Part shown: positions 22,518-32,610 of the stretch, piece after piece
Position numbering within the stretch: the first letter of the stretch is position 1
Layout of the letters: every line of letters starts with the position of its first letter
DNA from: Adiantum capillus-veneris
Lineage: Eukaryota; Streptophyta; Polypodiopsida; Polypodiales; Pteridaceae
Direction: 5' to 3'
Length of the DNA stretch: 64,000 bases
Assembly (NCBI GenBank): GCA_014529385.2
Contig: CM043954.1
Span: 8,373,806 to 8,437,805 of the forward strand
The notes under the pieces: generated by a model
What the model was told of the DNA's origin: nothing
Seen by the model: only the letters and a program-made list of their open reading frames with translations
The model's database searches: none
Position numbers and translations under genes: made by a program

Positions 22518-24075
22518 TATGCAAATGATGAAGATTTTGCAAGGGTCTTCGAGCAGCTAATGGATGGACACCGTCATGAACACTATCTTCTTAAAGACGG
22601 ATTCATGATGATGCATGGCAGATTGTGTCACAAAGCCATTGCGACGCAAAGTTATAGAAGAGAGTCATGTCCCACCGTATGCAGGGCATCGTGGTATCGA
22701 TGCTACAGTTAAAGCTGTTGAGACATTCTTCTATTGGCCTACATTGAGAAGAGATGTGGATGCCTTTGTGCGAGAATGCCTAATTTGCCAGAAGGTCAAG
22801 TTTGACAGGCAAAAGGCACCAGGGTTATTGCAACCACTACCTATTCCAGATAAACCATGGGAAAGTATCGCTATGGATTTTATCTTTGATCTTCCGAGAA
22901 TGCAGACAGGAAACGATGGTATTTGGACCATTATTTGCAAATTCAGCAAACAGGCTCATTTTATTCCTGTCAGGAAGAAGATAAAGCCAGATCAGATGGC
23001 ACGCTTGTTTATGAGCAATATTTTCAAGTATCATGGCATGCCACAGTCGATTGTTAGCGACCGTGATCCACGCATGACAAGTTTGTTCTGGAGAGGCTTG
23101 TTTGAGAATATGGGCACAACGCTCAAATTCTCTTCGTCATTTCATCCTCAAACAGATGGGCAGTCAGAAGAGGCAAATTCTACTGTCCTAGATCTGCTAA
23201 AGTGCTACGTGTCAGAGCATAAAGGAAAGTGGGAGCAGTATTTGTCATTGGTGGAGTATGCATACAATAATACAGTGCATTCATCAATTGGCAAGGCACC
23301 TTTTGAGATAGTTGAAGGTGGCAAGAAAGTTCCTTTTTACTTTTTACTTTTTACTTTTTACTTTTTTGGGCTAGAGCCGGCAAGCCAGCAAGGAACTGCC
23401 TTTGCTTCGCGTGCACGCATATTGCATACAAAGGACAAGATATTTGAAGCAGATAAGTATGTTCACGACATGGATGAAATGTACAAGAAGGTCAAAGTGG
23501 CCTTAGAACAGACTCACGCAAAGCAAAAGAAAGCAGCTGATCGTCACCGTCGTGAAGTGGTATATTCACTTGGTGATTGGGTGCTTTTACGCTTTGAAAA
23601 GGCAAGGTTAAAGAAGATGAAGGGCAAGGAAAGACTGTTTCCAAAGCTCAGCATGCGTTACTATGGGCCTTTTCAAGTGTGCGACATAATCAGTGATGTT
23701 GCATATAGGTTGAAATTGCCTGACAGTTGGAAGATTCACAATGTGTTTCATGTGAGTCTTCTCAGACCCTATGTGGGTGATGTGCCAGAAGATATGCCAG
23801 CTGAAGATCAGCCGGAAGTCGAGGAACTTGACGAGATCTTGGTCCCCGAACAGATTTTGGCACATAAGGAAAGAAAAGTGAAAGGCAAGGTTGCTAGGCG
23901 TTATTTGGTAAAGTTCAGAAACTATCCACCAATGGATGCTAAGTGGATGGAAGAAGGTGAACTTGCAGAGTCACCAACTGTGTTATCACTTTACCTTGAA
24001 GCCTTCGATCTGCAACCTACCTTGACCCTTGAGTTTCAAAGCTACATGGATTGTCAGTGTGACAATGGCTTCTGA
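22518..24075 (+). pseudogene. Gypsy B pol, second part: integrase and chromodomain
   Basis: After the TAG the frame runs on as YANDEDFARVFEQL, then loses two bases near 22620 relative to C. From 22615 the new frame carries the integrase zinc finger (GHRGIDATVKAVETFFYW, CLICQKVKF), the DDE core (AMDFIFDLP, VSDRDPRM, HPQTDGQSEEAN) and the chromodomain (ARRYLVKFRNYPPMDAKW). An in-frame insertion of about 84 bp interrupts it at 23335, and its C-terminal end differs from C. Confidence 0.9.
23335..23416 (+). other. In-frame insertion in the gypsy B integrase
   Basis: Element C reads KVPPILHTKD where B reads KVP, then about 28 extra residues, then ILHTKD. The insert starts with four TTTTTAC-like repeats. 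It ends with a non-repetitive stretch containing GAGCCGGCAAGCCAGC and CTTTGCTTCGCGTGC, quite unlike the surrounding coding sequence. The reading frame is kept. Confidence 0.75.
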
Positions 24076-24605
24076 GACAAATGATGTACATGGTATTTAA
24101 AGTGAGCTCAACTGAAATACCTGTTACATGAATGTTAGAGCTGTACAGATTGTCAGTTTGGCAATTGCTCTTATGGAATGTCCAAAAGTATGGTTAGTGC
24201 TATAGAAGTGAGTATTTCTTGTCAGTTTCTCAAGGATACAGTAATTGCTTCTATTAAAGGGTACATGTGTAACTGCATTCTTAAACTGTCGGTTTGGGTA
24301 TGCTCGAAAGTGTTACTGAGCCCAACGTGTACTATAAGACAGTGGTAAAATGTGTGGCTACCATTTTGTCATTGGAAAGTTAGTGACTCAAAGCAATGGC
24401 AGAGTGCGAAGCTACCACTATGTCATTGGGACAGGGTTCACACGCAGACAATACATGTGTTGTAGAGGTGTTGAATACACCAGGGTTGACAATGAGCATG
24501 TATGTGTCGTACATGTGTCGACAGGTGTTGAATACATCAGTGTTGGCTGCGAGCATGTACGACATAGATGCAAACGAGGACGTTTGAGATTTCAAGAGGG
24601 GGGTA
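24076..24605 (+). other. Non-coding 3' region of gypsy B with polypurine tract
   Basis: No credible gene is seen. There are short imperfect repeats, for example GGTGTTGAATACA at about 24468 and 24524, and TTGTCAGT-like words at about 24050, 24148 and 24218. The region ends in the purine run AAGAGGGGGG just before the 3' LTR. Confidence 0.6.
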
Positions 24606-26061
24606 TGTCACCAGCATGTGACTACTATCTATCCTTTTTGTTGATTTCTTTCTTATTATTTATTTACTTTCACTTTTTAGAAACACCCCTCGGGAAATCT
24701 AACTGCCCTGCATTGCATGGCTAGTGTGGAACTGTCCAGAGGGAGTCCAGGCCTGAGGGCAAGAGAGCACTAAGGTTGGACAAGGACTATGGTTAGCCAA
24801 AGTGGAATCCTTTGCTACAGAGGCTACATTTCAGTTCTGGGTGTGGCCGCAGTGTACAAAGAGGGTCGGATGACCTAGAAAGATACAATGGCAGCATCTC
24901 CTAAAATTTAGGGAACTGCTATTTTGGGACCTGAAAATGTGTTTGCGTCATTACCTCCGGAATGACAAGGAGAACATTTTCTTACTTTGCCGTGAAGTCA
25001 ACTGGGCAACCGGTTGGGAGATTTTTAGGCGGCAACCCCGAAACGGAAAAATGCTTGTAAATGTGCCAAGTGGCACCTTCTGGTGCACTTTCCTCATGCA
25101 ACAAGAAGTGGCGCTGAGTTTGAAGGAGGGAGAGCCTCATTATCAAGTTCCTGTCACATGTTAAGAGCTATGGAGTGCTTGCTTTCCCTTCTATGTACAG
25201 TGCGGTGCCAGGAGTGATGCCCTGCACGCTACGCCTACCCTCTCTCTCCCCTATGGCAGTATGTTATGCCCCTCTAGTGGGCTTTTCATTTGACCAATGT
25301 ACAGTTGTGTGGGTTCATGCGCGATTGCCGAGGCAAGAGCCTCTTGCACAGGTACTGGATTAGCTAGCGGCTAATCCCCCGCAGGTACAGGTGAACTCGG
25401 AGAGGTTTCACGCCAAAAATCTCGTCCGATTCAAAGGGCAAGTAGCCCTACAAGTGCAGGAGCTCGAGGACTTGCTATGGATGCGACCGGCATGCGAAAC
25501 AGAGCCCGAAACAGTAAATTACAGCCTGCTGTGTATTTTTGCAGGTTTAGGGTTTTGGCCCTAAATGGTCCCTAATACCCCCAGGCCGTTCGGGGACGCG
25601 AGGGGACCGCTGTACAGGTGATCTGGCGCATTTTCGAGGCTCAAAACAGAGAATTCAGCGTGCTGCAGATTCTCGCCAGGTCTTGCAAAGTGCCCGTATG
25701 CATCGGGAAAGTCACTCAATGCGTGGGAATATTGACTGTGAAGGGTCCTAGTACAATTATGCTACCGAAATCGGGCCGAAACAGTTGAAATTCAGCCAAG
25801 TTTGTGCGGGGCAGCTTGTAGGGAACCACAGCGTTTATTCCCTCTTTTGAACAATAAAGAAATATCGAAAGGGGCGCCTAAGTTAGGGGCCAATCTGGTG
25901 TCGGTCTACTCATACAGGTGCAATCTAGCAGCCTGTATCCCTCTCCCCTTTGTTGTGTCTTGAAAGTACAGGTAGAATAGACGACTAATAATGGGTGAAA
26001 GCTAAATCAAGGTTTAAGTTTAAAGTCTACCGCCCTTTTTGGATTGAACAGGCCAGTTTCA
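24606..26061 (+). repeat. 3' LTR of gypsy B (1,456 bp)
   Basis: It begins TGTCACCAGCATGTGAC and ends CCAGTTTCA, followed by the duplicated TGCGC (26062-26066). It aligns along its length with 8889-10366 but has many more differences than the LTR pair of C, so B is older than C. Confidence 0.9.
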
Positions 26062-26293
26062 TGCGCCCGCAGAGAAGGATAGAACTCGGGTGAAGAGAAG
26101 ATCCTTCTCCAACGCGATTTGCAAGCGAAAGAGAACCCCAAGAACCCAATACCCTCAAGACTCAAGAACCTCAAGAACCCAAGATTCTCACGAATCAAGG
26201 ACCTCAAGAACCTCAAGACCCTCAAGAACCCAAGTTCCTCGTGGACTTAAGAACCCAAGGACCCAAGAACCCACAAGAAACCACGATTGCAGA

Positions 26294-26755
26294 ATGATTA
26301 TCAGTCGAAGCGGAATGGATACTTCGCTTGGAGGTGATGAGTATGAGAGAGGCGAAGAAGAATTTTCCCCACCAGGAGGTTTTTCCGACCCTCCCCCTTT
26401 TCCATCTACGACAAGGATTGCACTAACTCCTATGGAAGCCAAAGAACGACAAGCCAAATTGGATCTTGAATTCAAAGAAAGACAAGCAGAAATGGAACGC
26501 AGACAAGCAGAGAACCAAGCAAGACAAGCAGAATTTTATCGCGAGAACAAAGCACGACTGCAAGAGATGTTGCGACTTTTTTCTCAAGTGCCGACACCGA
26601 GGCCAGAGATTCGGGAAAAGGAGACTCTCTCAGTCTCTTCTTCTCCGAAGCATGATAAACAGGATTTGCATGATTGTGTGAAGCATGATGATGATTTGGA
26701 TGACAAAGATAAGCATAATGATGATTGGATGACAAAGATAAGCATAATGATTTGA
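26294..26755 (+). CDS. Truncated gag of A-plus with charged tail
   Basis: The start MIISRSGMDTSLGGDEYERG matches MIVTRSGVDTSHTGDEHERG of the A-minus gag. A Glu/Gln/Arg-rich, probably coiled-coil stretch follows (KERQAEMERRQAENQARQAE). Where A-minus goes on to the capsid domain, this protein turns into a Lys/His/Asp-rich tail (SPKHDKQDLHDC) and ends. So only the N-terminal module of gag is kept. Upstream codons of this frame (from 26090) belong to the leader and lack support as coding. Confidence 0.65.
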   Translation: MIISRSGMDTSLGGDEYERGEEEFSPPGGFSDPPPFPSTTRIALTPMEAKERQAKLDLEFKERQAEMERRQAENQARQAEFYRENKARLQEMLRLFSQVPTPRPEIREKETLSVSSSPKHDKQDLHDCVKHDDDLDDKDKHNDDWMTKISIMI

Positions 26756-26826
26756 ATGACAATGATGAGCATGATGATTTGGATGCCAATGATTTGCATA
26801 ATGATTTGGATTACAATGACAATGAT

Positions 26827-26905
26827 ACCAAGTGTGACGGCCCGGGGGTTTGGGCGCGTCACGGAGAGTGGCTCTGATACCAAGTGTGACGGCCCGAGGG
26901 TTGGG
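26827..26905 (-). repeat. Foreign LTR-primer site junction, two copies
   Basis: GATACCAAGTGTGACGGCCC occurs at about 26825 and 26876, the second preceded by GGCTCT. Read on the minus strand this is the end of an LTR (GGGCCGTCACAC) joined to TTGGTATCAGAGC, the Met-tRNA primer site of a different retroelement. It seems to be a fragment captured by A-plus. Confidence 0.6.
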
Positions 26906-27638
26906 CACGTCATCCGGAGATGCGTGGTGGGCGAATTTGCCTTCAAAGGGCCCGGCTCGGACGGGACCGGCTCGGGTCAAGTGGTGTTTGTCTTCAAAAG
27001 GCCCGGCTCGGACGGGACCGGCTCGGGTCAAGGTGCGTTTGTCTTCAAGGGGCCCGGCTCGGACGGGACCGGCTCAGGTCAAGGTGCGTTTGTCTTCAAG
27101 GGGCCCGGCTCGGACGGGACCGGCTCGGGTCAAGGTGCGTTTGTCTTCAAGGGGCCCGGCCCGAGCCGGTCCCGTCCGAGCCGGGCCAATGATTTGGATG
27201 CCAATGATTTACAATGATTTTGATTTGCATGATCAAGATGTGATTTCTCACAAGCATGATGATTTGCATGATCAAGATGTGATTTCTCACAAGCATGATG
27301 ATTTGCATGATCAAGATGTGATTTCTCACAAGCATGATGAGTTGCATGAAGAAGAAGTGATTGTTCACAAGGATGATGTGTTAGTTGATGCTTTTTCTAG
27401 CGAAGCTAACCTCGTTGTAGATTCGATCAATCACCAAGAATCGATCTTGGCTTTCAAGTTGAGGTCCAAAGAACCCCCACAAGACGATTCAATCATTCTA
27501 GAAGAAGCGATCTTGGCTCTCGAGCCTTGGTCCAAGGAACCCCCACACGAAGTATTGTGTGTTCGCATGATTGATACGGATGCATTGTTCGAGTGTTTCA
27601 TTCATGACGGTTTCCTGTATTTTAGTCAGCATCGTTAA
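26850..27638 (+). CDS. Unrecognised repeat-containing ORF of A-plus
   Basis: The frame has 262 codons. Residues of about 30-115 come from a 51-bp minisatellite and are rich in Arg, Gly, Pro and Ala. After residue 125 come three perfect copies of a 13-residue unit, DLHDQDVISHKHD, and then an acidic tail with two related stretches (ESILAFKLRSKEPPQDD and EAILALEPWSKEPPH). It stops at TAA near 27636, and the same frame then runs open to 27956. I know no family with this layout. It sits where pol should be, so it may be cargo with no function. Confidence 0.4.
   Translation: MGASRRVALIPSVTARGLGTSSGDAWWANLPSKGPARTGPARVKWCLSSKGPARTGPARVKVRLSSRGPARTGPAQVKVRLSSRGPARTGPARVKVRLSSRGPARAGPVRAGPMIWMPMIYNDFDLHDQDVISHKHDDLHDQDVISHKHDDLHDQDVISHKHDELHEEEVIVHKDDVLVDAFSSEANLVVDSINHQESILAFKLRSKEPPQDDSIILEEAILALEPWSKEPPHEVLCVRMIDTDALFECFIHDGFLYFSQHR
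26949..27187 (+). repeat. 51-bp GC-rich minisatellite with terminal inverted copy
   Basis: Units start at 26949, 27000, 27051, 27102 and 27153, each opening GGCCCGGCTCGG in the first four. The fifth unit breaks into an inverted copy of its own start (27153-27187), giving a strong GC hairpin. Because 51 is a multiple of three, each reading frame repeats: one gives KGPGSDGTGSGQGAFVF units. The GC content contrasts sharply with the flanks. Confidence 0.9.
27222..27377 (+). repeat. 39-bp tandem repeat (three perfect units plus one diverged)
   Basis: Perfect units start at 27222, 27261 and 27300, and a fourth, changed unit runs to 27377. Each encodes 13 residues rich in His and Asp. Looser copies of the gatgattTgcatgat theme fill 26680-26820, so the whole region probably grew by slippage. 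Confidence 0.85.
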
Positions 27639-28295
27639 GTGATCCCTTTTCCTAGGCATGACATATTGTATGTTGAGCACGTTTCTCTCATGGATGAGCA
27701 CACATGTATGCAGATTGTTCAGGAAAAGTTGAAAAGTTTGTATGTCAGGAAGTCACAGTCCACGTCTCTTCCTTGGCATGACACAGTTTCCGAACGAGCA
27801 CATGATAGTATGAGCACCAAGCATGGGCATTTCCATTGTGATTTGCCACCGTTGATTAATTTCGATCAAACAGAAAAGATTCGATCGCATTGTTTGCATG
27901 TGTTTGATGAACGGGTTGTCACTCCGTCTTTATGTTCATCTACATTGCATACATAGTCTTTAGCGAAGACAATATTTTTTTCCTTCACTTTACATGGAAT
28001 GGGTATGTTCATGATTTTGTGTTGGAGATAGTTTCAAGAATTTTCAGCCATGGAGATTCTTGAAGACGACAGAAGCAGGACTCTAGACGAAGTTGAAGCA
28101 AGAAAGGAGATTCAGAAGACCTTTATGAAGTTCAAAGAAGCAAGCGTTGCAGACCTTTATGAAGTTCAAGTACTGCTCGACCCACACAGCAGAGTGGGCC
28201 GGCGAAGAGTCCCTTCCAAGATTCCGGATGCTGTTGGCGATCTCCCTCGACGCCATACAATTCGGTACCAGTACCTCACTTTGAAAAGGAGGGGA
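27639..28295 (+). other. 3' internal region of A-plus with polypurine tract
   Basis: One frame continues the repeat ORF after its TAA (to 27956), and a second (28050-28379) runs into the LTR. I recognise no domain. The stretch before the LTR resembles the end of A-minus pol (RYQYLTLKRRG against its 3' end). AAAAGGAGGGGA (28284-28295) is the polypurine tract. Confidence 0.6.
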
Positions 28296-29439
28296 TGTCA
28301 CGTGACACATCCCAACCCTATGTGTCCGTGGACAAGCTACACCACAGCAGGGTTCAGTCAGACCATCAGTTTAGATTAGCACTGATCTTGCACTTTTGTG
28401 AGTCTATTCGTAGACCGTGCATGCCCAGTCACTTAGCATAGATGCATATCCTCCGGTTGCACACAGCATGATCATCGGAATTCCCATCAGAATCCATTAG
28501 CATCAGTTAGGAGAATTTCCAGTGCATTTAGCCTATTTTCCTATTTGTTGGTTATTTTCACTTATTATTTTTAAGTGACTTTCCAACAAAAGTAGGTAGG
28601 GCAATTTTGCTACGTTAATATATAAGCAAACCCAAGTTAGCACTTTCTAGCAGAAGAAGCAGCAGGAGCTTCCCGCTGAACAGGCAACTTCTGAGCAGTA
28701 CCCCCCCCCCTCAGCAGTAGACCCTCGCCATCCACTCCTTCCCTTTGGCATTTCCTCCCAGCAAGCCATCGTCGACAAGTCCTCTTGCCTGGCGTTCCAA
28801 CCGCAGCAGATACATCCCAGCCAGCATTTTTCAGCCTTTGTCAAAAACGCCAGCATCATTGCAGATTCAGCGTTTTTTCAGCCCTGTCAAAAATGCCAGC
28901 TCAGCAGTAGCAAAAACGCAGAATTCAGCAATTGGATTCTCGCAGTTTTCAGCCTATGACGCAGTAGCAGATCAGCCCCTAGACGGTTGCAGATGTTCCC
29001 CCCATTTTCAGCCAAGAAAACGCAGCCATAACAGTCATTTTCAGCCACCAAAACAATCCCGAAATTCAACGATTAGAAGATCTCAGATTTCAATCATCAA
29101 GTCATCGTCGTCTCCATCGTCGTCGTCATCGGCATAGTCCCATTGCATCAATCCATTGCATTCGCATTGTACACTTTTGTGCAATCAAAGTAGACCACTC
29201 TCGCCGACGAGAGTGGGGCCTTCGGAGGAGGGTTTTACAACTCTCGGTGTCGTATCTCTTCTCTCTCCTTCTCTCAGTCTCATTCACTTGCACGCACAAT
29301 ATCCACTCACTTTGTTGGTGATCATAGCATTCTCCATTAGACGGAAGGCTCTCTCCTTCCCTAAGAACTAAAAGGAACCTTGAGCAATAAAGATCACTAA
29401 TCTAGAGAAAATACAACATTCATTCCGCTGCACCTTAGA
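28296..29439 (+). repeat. 3' LTR of A-plus (1,144 bp)
   Basis: It begins TGTCACGTGACA and ends CACCTTAGA. It matches 7442-8596 throughout, with scattered substitutions and small gaps, for example in the CGTCGTCG run. CAACA (29440-29444) follows it. Confidence 0.9.
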
Positions 29440-29968
29440 CAACAAGTGGGAGCTTGCTATGCAGGAAGAGATTAAAGCTTTGCATGCTAATCATACTTGG
29501 GACTTGGTGGAATTGCCAAAGGAAGGAAGGCTATTCCTAACAAATGGGTGTATAAAATCAAGACAGTTGATGCAAAACCCAAGTATAAGGCAAGGCTGGT
29601 TGCAAAGGGATATATTCAAACCAAGGGTATAGACTTTCAGGAAGTGTTCTCTCCTGTAGTGAAGATGACCACTTTGCGTGTATTGTTTGCCATAGTGGCT
29701 GTCCTTGATTTGGAATTGGACCAAATGGATGTACATACCACTTTCTTGCATGGTGATGTGGAGGAAGAGCTTTACATGAAGCAACCCGAGGGTTTTGTTA
29801 TTCCTAGCAAGGAACATTTGGTATGTATGCTCAATAGAAGCTTGTATGGGCTGAAACAATGATGTAGACAATGGTACAAAAAGTTTGACCGCTTCATGCT
29901 CAGACATGGTTACAAAAGAAGCCATGCAGACCATTGTTTGTATATCAAACGTGATGAGGATGGCAGCC
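29440..29968 (+). pseudogene. Copia D reverse transcriptase, first part
   Basis: The frame reads NKWELAMQEEIKALHANHTW, then GIDFQEVFSPVVKMTTLR and DLELDQMDVHTTFLHGDVEE, the conserved blocks of copia reverse transcriptase. One TGA (about 29861) falls after LYGLKQ, and the same frame goes on to HCLYIKRDEDGS. There A-minus is inserted after CAGCC (29964-29968). Confidence 0.9.
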
Positions 29969-31184
29969 TGTAAGGTGCATCGGAATGAATGTTGTATTTT
30001 CTCAAGATTAGTGATCTATATTTGCTCAAGGTTCCTTTTAGTTCTTAGGGAAGGAGAGACACTTCCGTCTTTATGGAGAGTGCTATGATCACGAACAAAG
30101 TGAGTGGATATTGTGCGTGCAAGTGTATGAGACAGAGGGAAAGAGAGAAGAGAGATACGACACCCGAGAGTTTGTAAAACCCTCCTCCGAAGGCCCCACT
30201 CTCGTCGGCGAGAGTGGTCTACTTTTGATTGCACATAGGTGTACAATGATGATGCATGGACTGATGCAAACGGGGACTATGCCGATGACCACGATGATGA
30301 CTTTAGGGCTGATTTCGATGCTCTTCTATCTGCTGTCCACAAAGGGGTAATGGCTGAGAATCTGGACCACTTTGGGGGGTTGAAAATGACTGGTTTGCTG
30401 CTGTTTTTATGGCTGAAAATGACTGGTTTGTCGAGGCTCGTATGATGATGAAAAACGCTGAGGTTCTTGCACTATCTAGCTGCGTTTTTAGGACTGCTGT
30501 CGTAGGCTGAAAACGTTGAAGGTCTGCAGGTATCAGGCTGTGTTTCCAATGCTGAAAAACGCTGATAAAAACGCTGAAGTTTGCTATGGGGCGGGCGATC
30601 AAAAACACTAGTGGCTGAGGTTGTTGGTCACGGGGAAAAACGCCAAGCAAGGATGCTTGATGGCGATGGCTTGTTGGGGGAGAACCACCAAGGGAGAGAG
30701 TGTAGGCGATCCCAAAACGCTAGGGCTGAAGGGGGGTGGCCTCACCAAGCTGGCTTGAAGAGGTTCTTGTTGAGAGAGGGAGGGAGTACCTGTTGCTTGG
30801 AAAGCCTGCTGTGCTCCTTGCTCATCTGCATAATTGTGCTAACTTGGGTTTGCTTATATATTAACTTACCCAATTTGCCCTACTGAGTTCCCAACAAAAG
30901 TCACTTAATAAATAAGTGAAAAATGTTAAAAATAGGGAAAAATAGGATAAAGTCACTTGAAGAATCCCCAAACTGACTCTGATGGAATCTGATGGAAATG
31001 CTTATGCTTATGCGGTGTGCAATCAGAGGATATGCATCTACACTAAGTGACTGGACATGCACGGTCTACGAATAGACTCGCAAAGGTGCCAGATCACTTC
31101 TAATCTAAAATGACTGGACTGACGGGAACCCTGTTATGGTGTAGCTTGTCCACGGACACATAGGGTTGGATGTGTCACGTGACA
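29969..31184 (-). repeat. 3' LTR of A-minus (1,216 bp)
   Basis: On the plus strand it begins TGTAAGGTGC and ends GTCACGTGACA. It aligns end to end with 36485-37700. It lies next to the polypurine tract. Confidence 0.95.
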
Positions 31185-31199
31185 TCCCCTCCTTTTTAA
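31185..31199 (-). other. Polypurine tract of A-minus
   Basis: On the minus strand AAAAAGGAGGGGA sits directly before the 3' LTR. The A-plus tract (28284-28295) is almost the same. Confidence 0.85.
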
Positions 31200-31748
31200 A
31201 GTGAGATACTGGTACCGAGCTGCATAGCTTCCATGTAGTCTGCCAACAACTCTGGATAATCCTTGAAGAACTCTTCATCTACCCACACCGCTTCATGGGT
31301 TCCTCGATCTTTGCACTTCAAAAAATAGTCGTACTTGTTTCTTCGAACCATGGCGAAACCGATGCAACAAGACTTGCTCCGGCTCCATGACTTTAGCTTC
31401 ATCGACGATCTCCGGTTCTTCTTCTTCCGAAACGTCCTTTGGAGGTGTTCCCTGAAACACTTTCAACCAAGAAACATGGAAAACGTTGTGCATTGACCAT
31501 GAGTTAGGCAGCTGCAATTTCATTGAAACCTCATTAATCTTTTTGATGACTAGAAATGGACCATACATACGAAAAGATAACTTAGGACATTTCTTTCCAA
31601 CTTGCTTAAGACGCTGTTTCATGATTCGTAGATACACCCAATCTCCTTCCTTGATCAAGACCTCCTGACGATGCTTGTTAGCCTGTCGATAATAAGATTC
31701 TTGAGCCTTGCTTAGCCGAAGCTTCACACTCTCAGAAATCTCATCCAA
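31196..31748 (-). pseudogene. A-minus integrase C-terminus and chromodomain-like end
   Basis: The first frame carries VKLRLSKAQESYYRQANKHR and FRMYGPFLVIKKINEVSMKL, then HNVFHVSWLKVFQG, the usual end of a gypsy integrase. A frameshift near 31390 moves on to VRRNKYDYFLKCKDRG and EAVWVDEEFF, which fit a chromodomain (R-N-K and W with acidic residues). It is weaker than the chromodomains of B and C. Confidence 0.75.
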
Positions 31749-31751
31749 TGA

Positions 31752-32588
31752 CTAACTCTCAGCATTGGCATCAGGCATTTGACTGACCGATCTAGTCAAA
31801 AGTGACTGGAACGGACGGCCAAAAGCTGCCTCATACGGGGTTCGACCAATAGCAGAAGAAAAGGAATCATTTAGAATAGCCTGAACCAATGGGAGATAGA
31901 GCTCCCATTGAGACTGCTGATAATGAACATAAGATTTTAACACATCAAAAGCCAACTGATTATAAATTTCGGTTTGACCATGACTGTGGATGAAAAGCGA
32001 ATAAAAAATTCAACTTTGTACCAAAATTTCAAAGAGTGCACGCCAAAAATTGGACGTGAACTTAACATCCCTATCTGAAACAATGGACTTTGGCAAACCA
32101 CAGAGGGGGTACCAATGCTTAATGAACAATCGTGCAACATCTTGTGCAGTAACTGTGGCTTTACAAGGAATCAACATGCAAAATTTACTGAAACGATCAA
32201 CAATTGTTAAACATTGAGTGTTCCTTGAATGCAGACTTGGTGGTAAGTTAGTCACAAAATCCATAGAGATATCCTAAAAAGGTCCCTCGGGAGTAGGCAA
32301 CGGAAGCAACAGGCCTTGCTGCTTACCCCGAGGAGCTTTTACTTTTTGACATATAGTGCACTGTGTGACATAACGAAACACACCTTTTCGCATTTTAGGC
32401 CAATAAAAAAATCGTTCAATCTTTTCTAATGTGGTGTTCATTCCCCTGTGCCCACCCGTGAGAGAATCATGTGCATCATGCAATATAGTTGGCCTGAGAG
32501 ATGGCAACACACATAAACGCTGACGAAAAAATAACAATCCATCACGAATGAGATAGTTGTTGAGCCCTTGGGAAGCAAGAGCCTGCAA
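31752..32588 (-). pseudogene. A-minus integrase, zinc finger and catalytic core
   Basis: In order on the minus strand: GGHRGMNTTLEKIERFFYWP with CTICQKVKAPRG (HHCC finger), MDFVTNLPPS (first Asp), IVSDRDVKFTSNFW (second Asp), and then the region after the Glu (SYVHYQQSQWELYLPLVQ). Stops at about 32276 and 31750 and changes near 32010 split it into short frames. Confidence 0.85.
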
Positions 32589-32610
32589 CCAATATTTACC
32601 AAACTCCGAA

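Larger units (their letters stand above)
8889..26061 (+). mobile_element. Gypsy element B (chromovirus), composite span with nested C
   Basis: LTRs at 8889-10366 and 24606-26061 enclose gag, protease, reverse transcriptase, RNase H, integrase and a chromodomain on the plus strand. TGCGC flanks it (8884-8888 and 26062-26066). Without C it is about 8.7 kb. The coding region has several stops, frameshifts and an in-frame insertion, so it is not active. Its proteins are close to those of C, so the two are sister lineages. Confidence 0.9.
7442..29439 (+). mobile_element. A-plus: gag-only family-A LTR element, composite span
   Basis: Two direct LTRs (7442-8596 and 28296-29439) enclose an initiator-Met primer site, a leader, the N-terminal part of gag, a repeat-rich novel region and a polypurine tract. 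No protease, reverse transcriptase or integrase is present. The flanks are CTACA (7437-7441) and CAACA (29440-29444), a target duplication with one mismatch. Gypsy B is inserted in the leader. It shares its LTR with the complete A-minus, so it looks like a non-autonomous derivative that would need A-minus proteins. Confidence 0.85.

Noticed and set aside
26949-27377. Possible CRISPR-like array
   Set aside because: The repeats are directly adjacent with no unique spacers, lie in a plant retrotransposon, and are ordinary minisatellites.
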